DNA from: an uncultured Paraburkholderia sp.
GTDB lineage: Bacteria; Pseudomonadota; Gammaproteobacteria; Burkholderiales; Burkholderiaceae
Length of the DNA: 64,000 nucleotides
Direction: 5' to 3'
Assembly: GCA_940747215.1 (NCBI GenBank)
Contig: CALNWS010000011.1
Coordinates: forward strand, 1 to 64,000
Positions 63,352 to 64,000 of the stretch are shown piece by piece (within the stretch, counting starts at the first letter, position 1; each line of letters opens with the position of its first letter). Under the pieces are notes generated by a model. That model searched no databases and had not been told where the DNA came from. It saw nothing but the letters and a program-made list of their open reading frames with translations. The translations under genes and the position numbers were made by a program.

Positions 63352-64000
63352 ATGGTTCTCAAGAATCTGATCAAGGCAAGAAAAGGACACGAGCAATCGC
63401 TCCCGGACGACGCGCAACTCGTGAGTTCAGGCTTGCTGCGGGGCTTCGAGGCGTTGCCGACCGTCGTACTGGTGCTCGACAGGCGCACGCTGCGTGTCGC
63501 GTTCGCGAATCCGTCGGCGGAATCGATGCTGGAGTTGTCGCGCCGTCAGTTGACGCAGATGGCGTGGCCCGACATCTTTTCGAACGCGGACGAACTGCTT
63601 GCGACCATTTCGGCAATTGCCGCGCACCGTTTTCACGCGACGCATCTCGATGCCGTGCTGGAGCGTCCGGGCCACGAGCCGCTGCATGTGCATGCGATCG
63701 TTGGCTTTCTGGAAAGCGCACAGGATTACGTGTTGCTCGAACTGTTCGAAAACGAGCGGCACTTACGCACGGACCGCGAGGAGCGCATCAACGACCTCAC
63801 GGCCGTCAATAAACAACTGATCCGTAATCTCGCGCACGAAATCAAGAATCCGCTCGGCGGCATTCGCGGCGCGGCGCAGTTGCTCGAGTTCGAACTCGGC
63901 GAGCGTCAGCGCGACGAATTGCGCGAGTACACGCAGGTCATCATCAAGGAATCGGACCGCCTGCAAACGCTGGTGGACCGTTTGCTCGAGCCACACCGGC
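63352..64000 (+). CDS. ntrB: nitrogen regulation sensor kinase NtrB (GlnL), 5' part
   Basis: Open from ATG 63352 (MVLKNLIKARKGHEQSLPDD) to the window edge, 216 codons seen. A PAS domain (LRGFEALPTVVLVLDRRTLR, FANPSAESMLELSRRQLTQM) is followed by the HisKA dimerisation helix with the phospho-accepting His in RNLAHEIKNPLGGIRGAA (about residue 162). The ATPase domain lies beyond the window. NtrB phosphorylates NtrC under nitrogen limitation. Gene order glnA-ntrB is conserved. No lesion is visible. Confidence 0.95.
   Translation, partial: MVLKNLIKARKGHEQSLPDDAQLVSSGLLRGFEALPTVVLVLDRRTLRVAFANPSAESMLELSRRQLTQMAWPDIFSNADELLATISAIAAHRFHATHLDAVLERPGHEPLHVHAIVGFLESAQDYVLLELFENERHLRTDREERINDLTAVNKQLIRNLAHEIKNPLGGIRGAAQLLEFELGERQRDELREYTQVIIKESDRLQTLVDRLLEPHR

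Overview
The window comes from a GC-rich betaproteobacterium of the family Burkholderiaceae, most like Paraburkholderia/Caballeronia. I base this on remembered protein families and gene order (groSL with a CIRCE operator, glyA-nrdR, yqjD-yqjE, argA/hrpA, glnA-ntrB); no search was run. The striking property is its state. About half of the genes are clearly broken by single-base indels, short tandem duplications, in-frame stops (mostly TAG) and larger deletions. Long housekeeping genes between them are perfectly open: hrpA (1416 codons), groL, glyA, glnA and argA. This contrast argues for real genome erosion rather than poor sequencing. It fits a recently host-restricted symbiont, for example a leaf-nodule type Burkholderia/Caballeronia; that lifestyle is inference.

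Layout. 1-1 kb: the end of an IS21-type element beside a decayed sulfotransferase-like gene. 1.1-3.2 kb: groSL with a heat-shock promoter and a perfect CIRCE. 3.6-6.8 kb: decayed small secreted proteins, two of them glycine-zipper/AYGACM paralogues. 7.3-9.0 kb: intact glyA-nrdR. 9.2-11.9 kb: a minor-pilin operon (fimT-pilV-pilW-pilX-pilE) in which mutations at overlapping stop/start sites have fused neighbouring genes. 11.9-13.4 kb: intact yqjD-yqjE-like operon. 13.7-15.5 kb: a peroxiredoxin that has lost its peroxidatic cysteine, then gcdH and fahA remnants meeting at one deletion point. 15.7-20.6 kb: two dead MFS transporters, an intact crotonase, and two genes that appear to have lost their 3' ends at one junction. 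21.4-26.5 kb: dead aspartate/alanine exchange pair (aspT-asdA), a dead alanine-glyoxylate aminotransferase and an MFS remnant. 26.9-30 kb: xanthine dehydrogenase genes collapsed into an xdhA::xdhB fusion plus a 5'-truncated xdhC. 30-33.9 kb: a LysR gene without its HTH, a dead isomerase, a TauE::TAXI chimera and an intact LysE exporter.

34-46.4 kb is a collapsed exopolysaccharide locus: glycoside hydrolase, GT4, PIG-L/lectin protein, manC, wcaJ-type initiating transferase, wza-type export protein, wzc-type kinase and a 17-codon gmd stub. None is intact. 46.8-52.9 kb is conserved core (yggX, argA, hrpA). 53.1-56.0 kb is a frameshifted YadA-type adhesin. 56.5-64 kb mixes intact genes (beta-propeller protein, sterol-desaturase family protein, rhodanese, glnA, the start of ntrB) with dead EI24 and CinA-type genes. 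The glnA upstream region holds a perfect palindrome with NtrC-like half-sites and a -24/-12 promoter.

Taken together, surface structures (pili, adhesin, EPS) and peripheral catabolism or transport are lost, while protein folding, one-carbon and dNTP control, arginine synthesis, RNA helicase and nitrogen assimilation are kept. I found no CRISPR array, defence island, biosynthetic cluster, tRNA or rRNA. The most informative signal is the mutational record itself.
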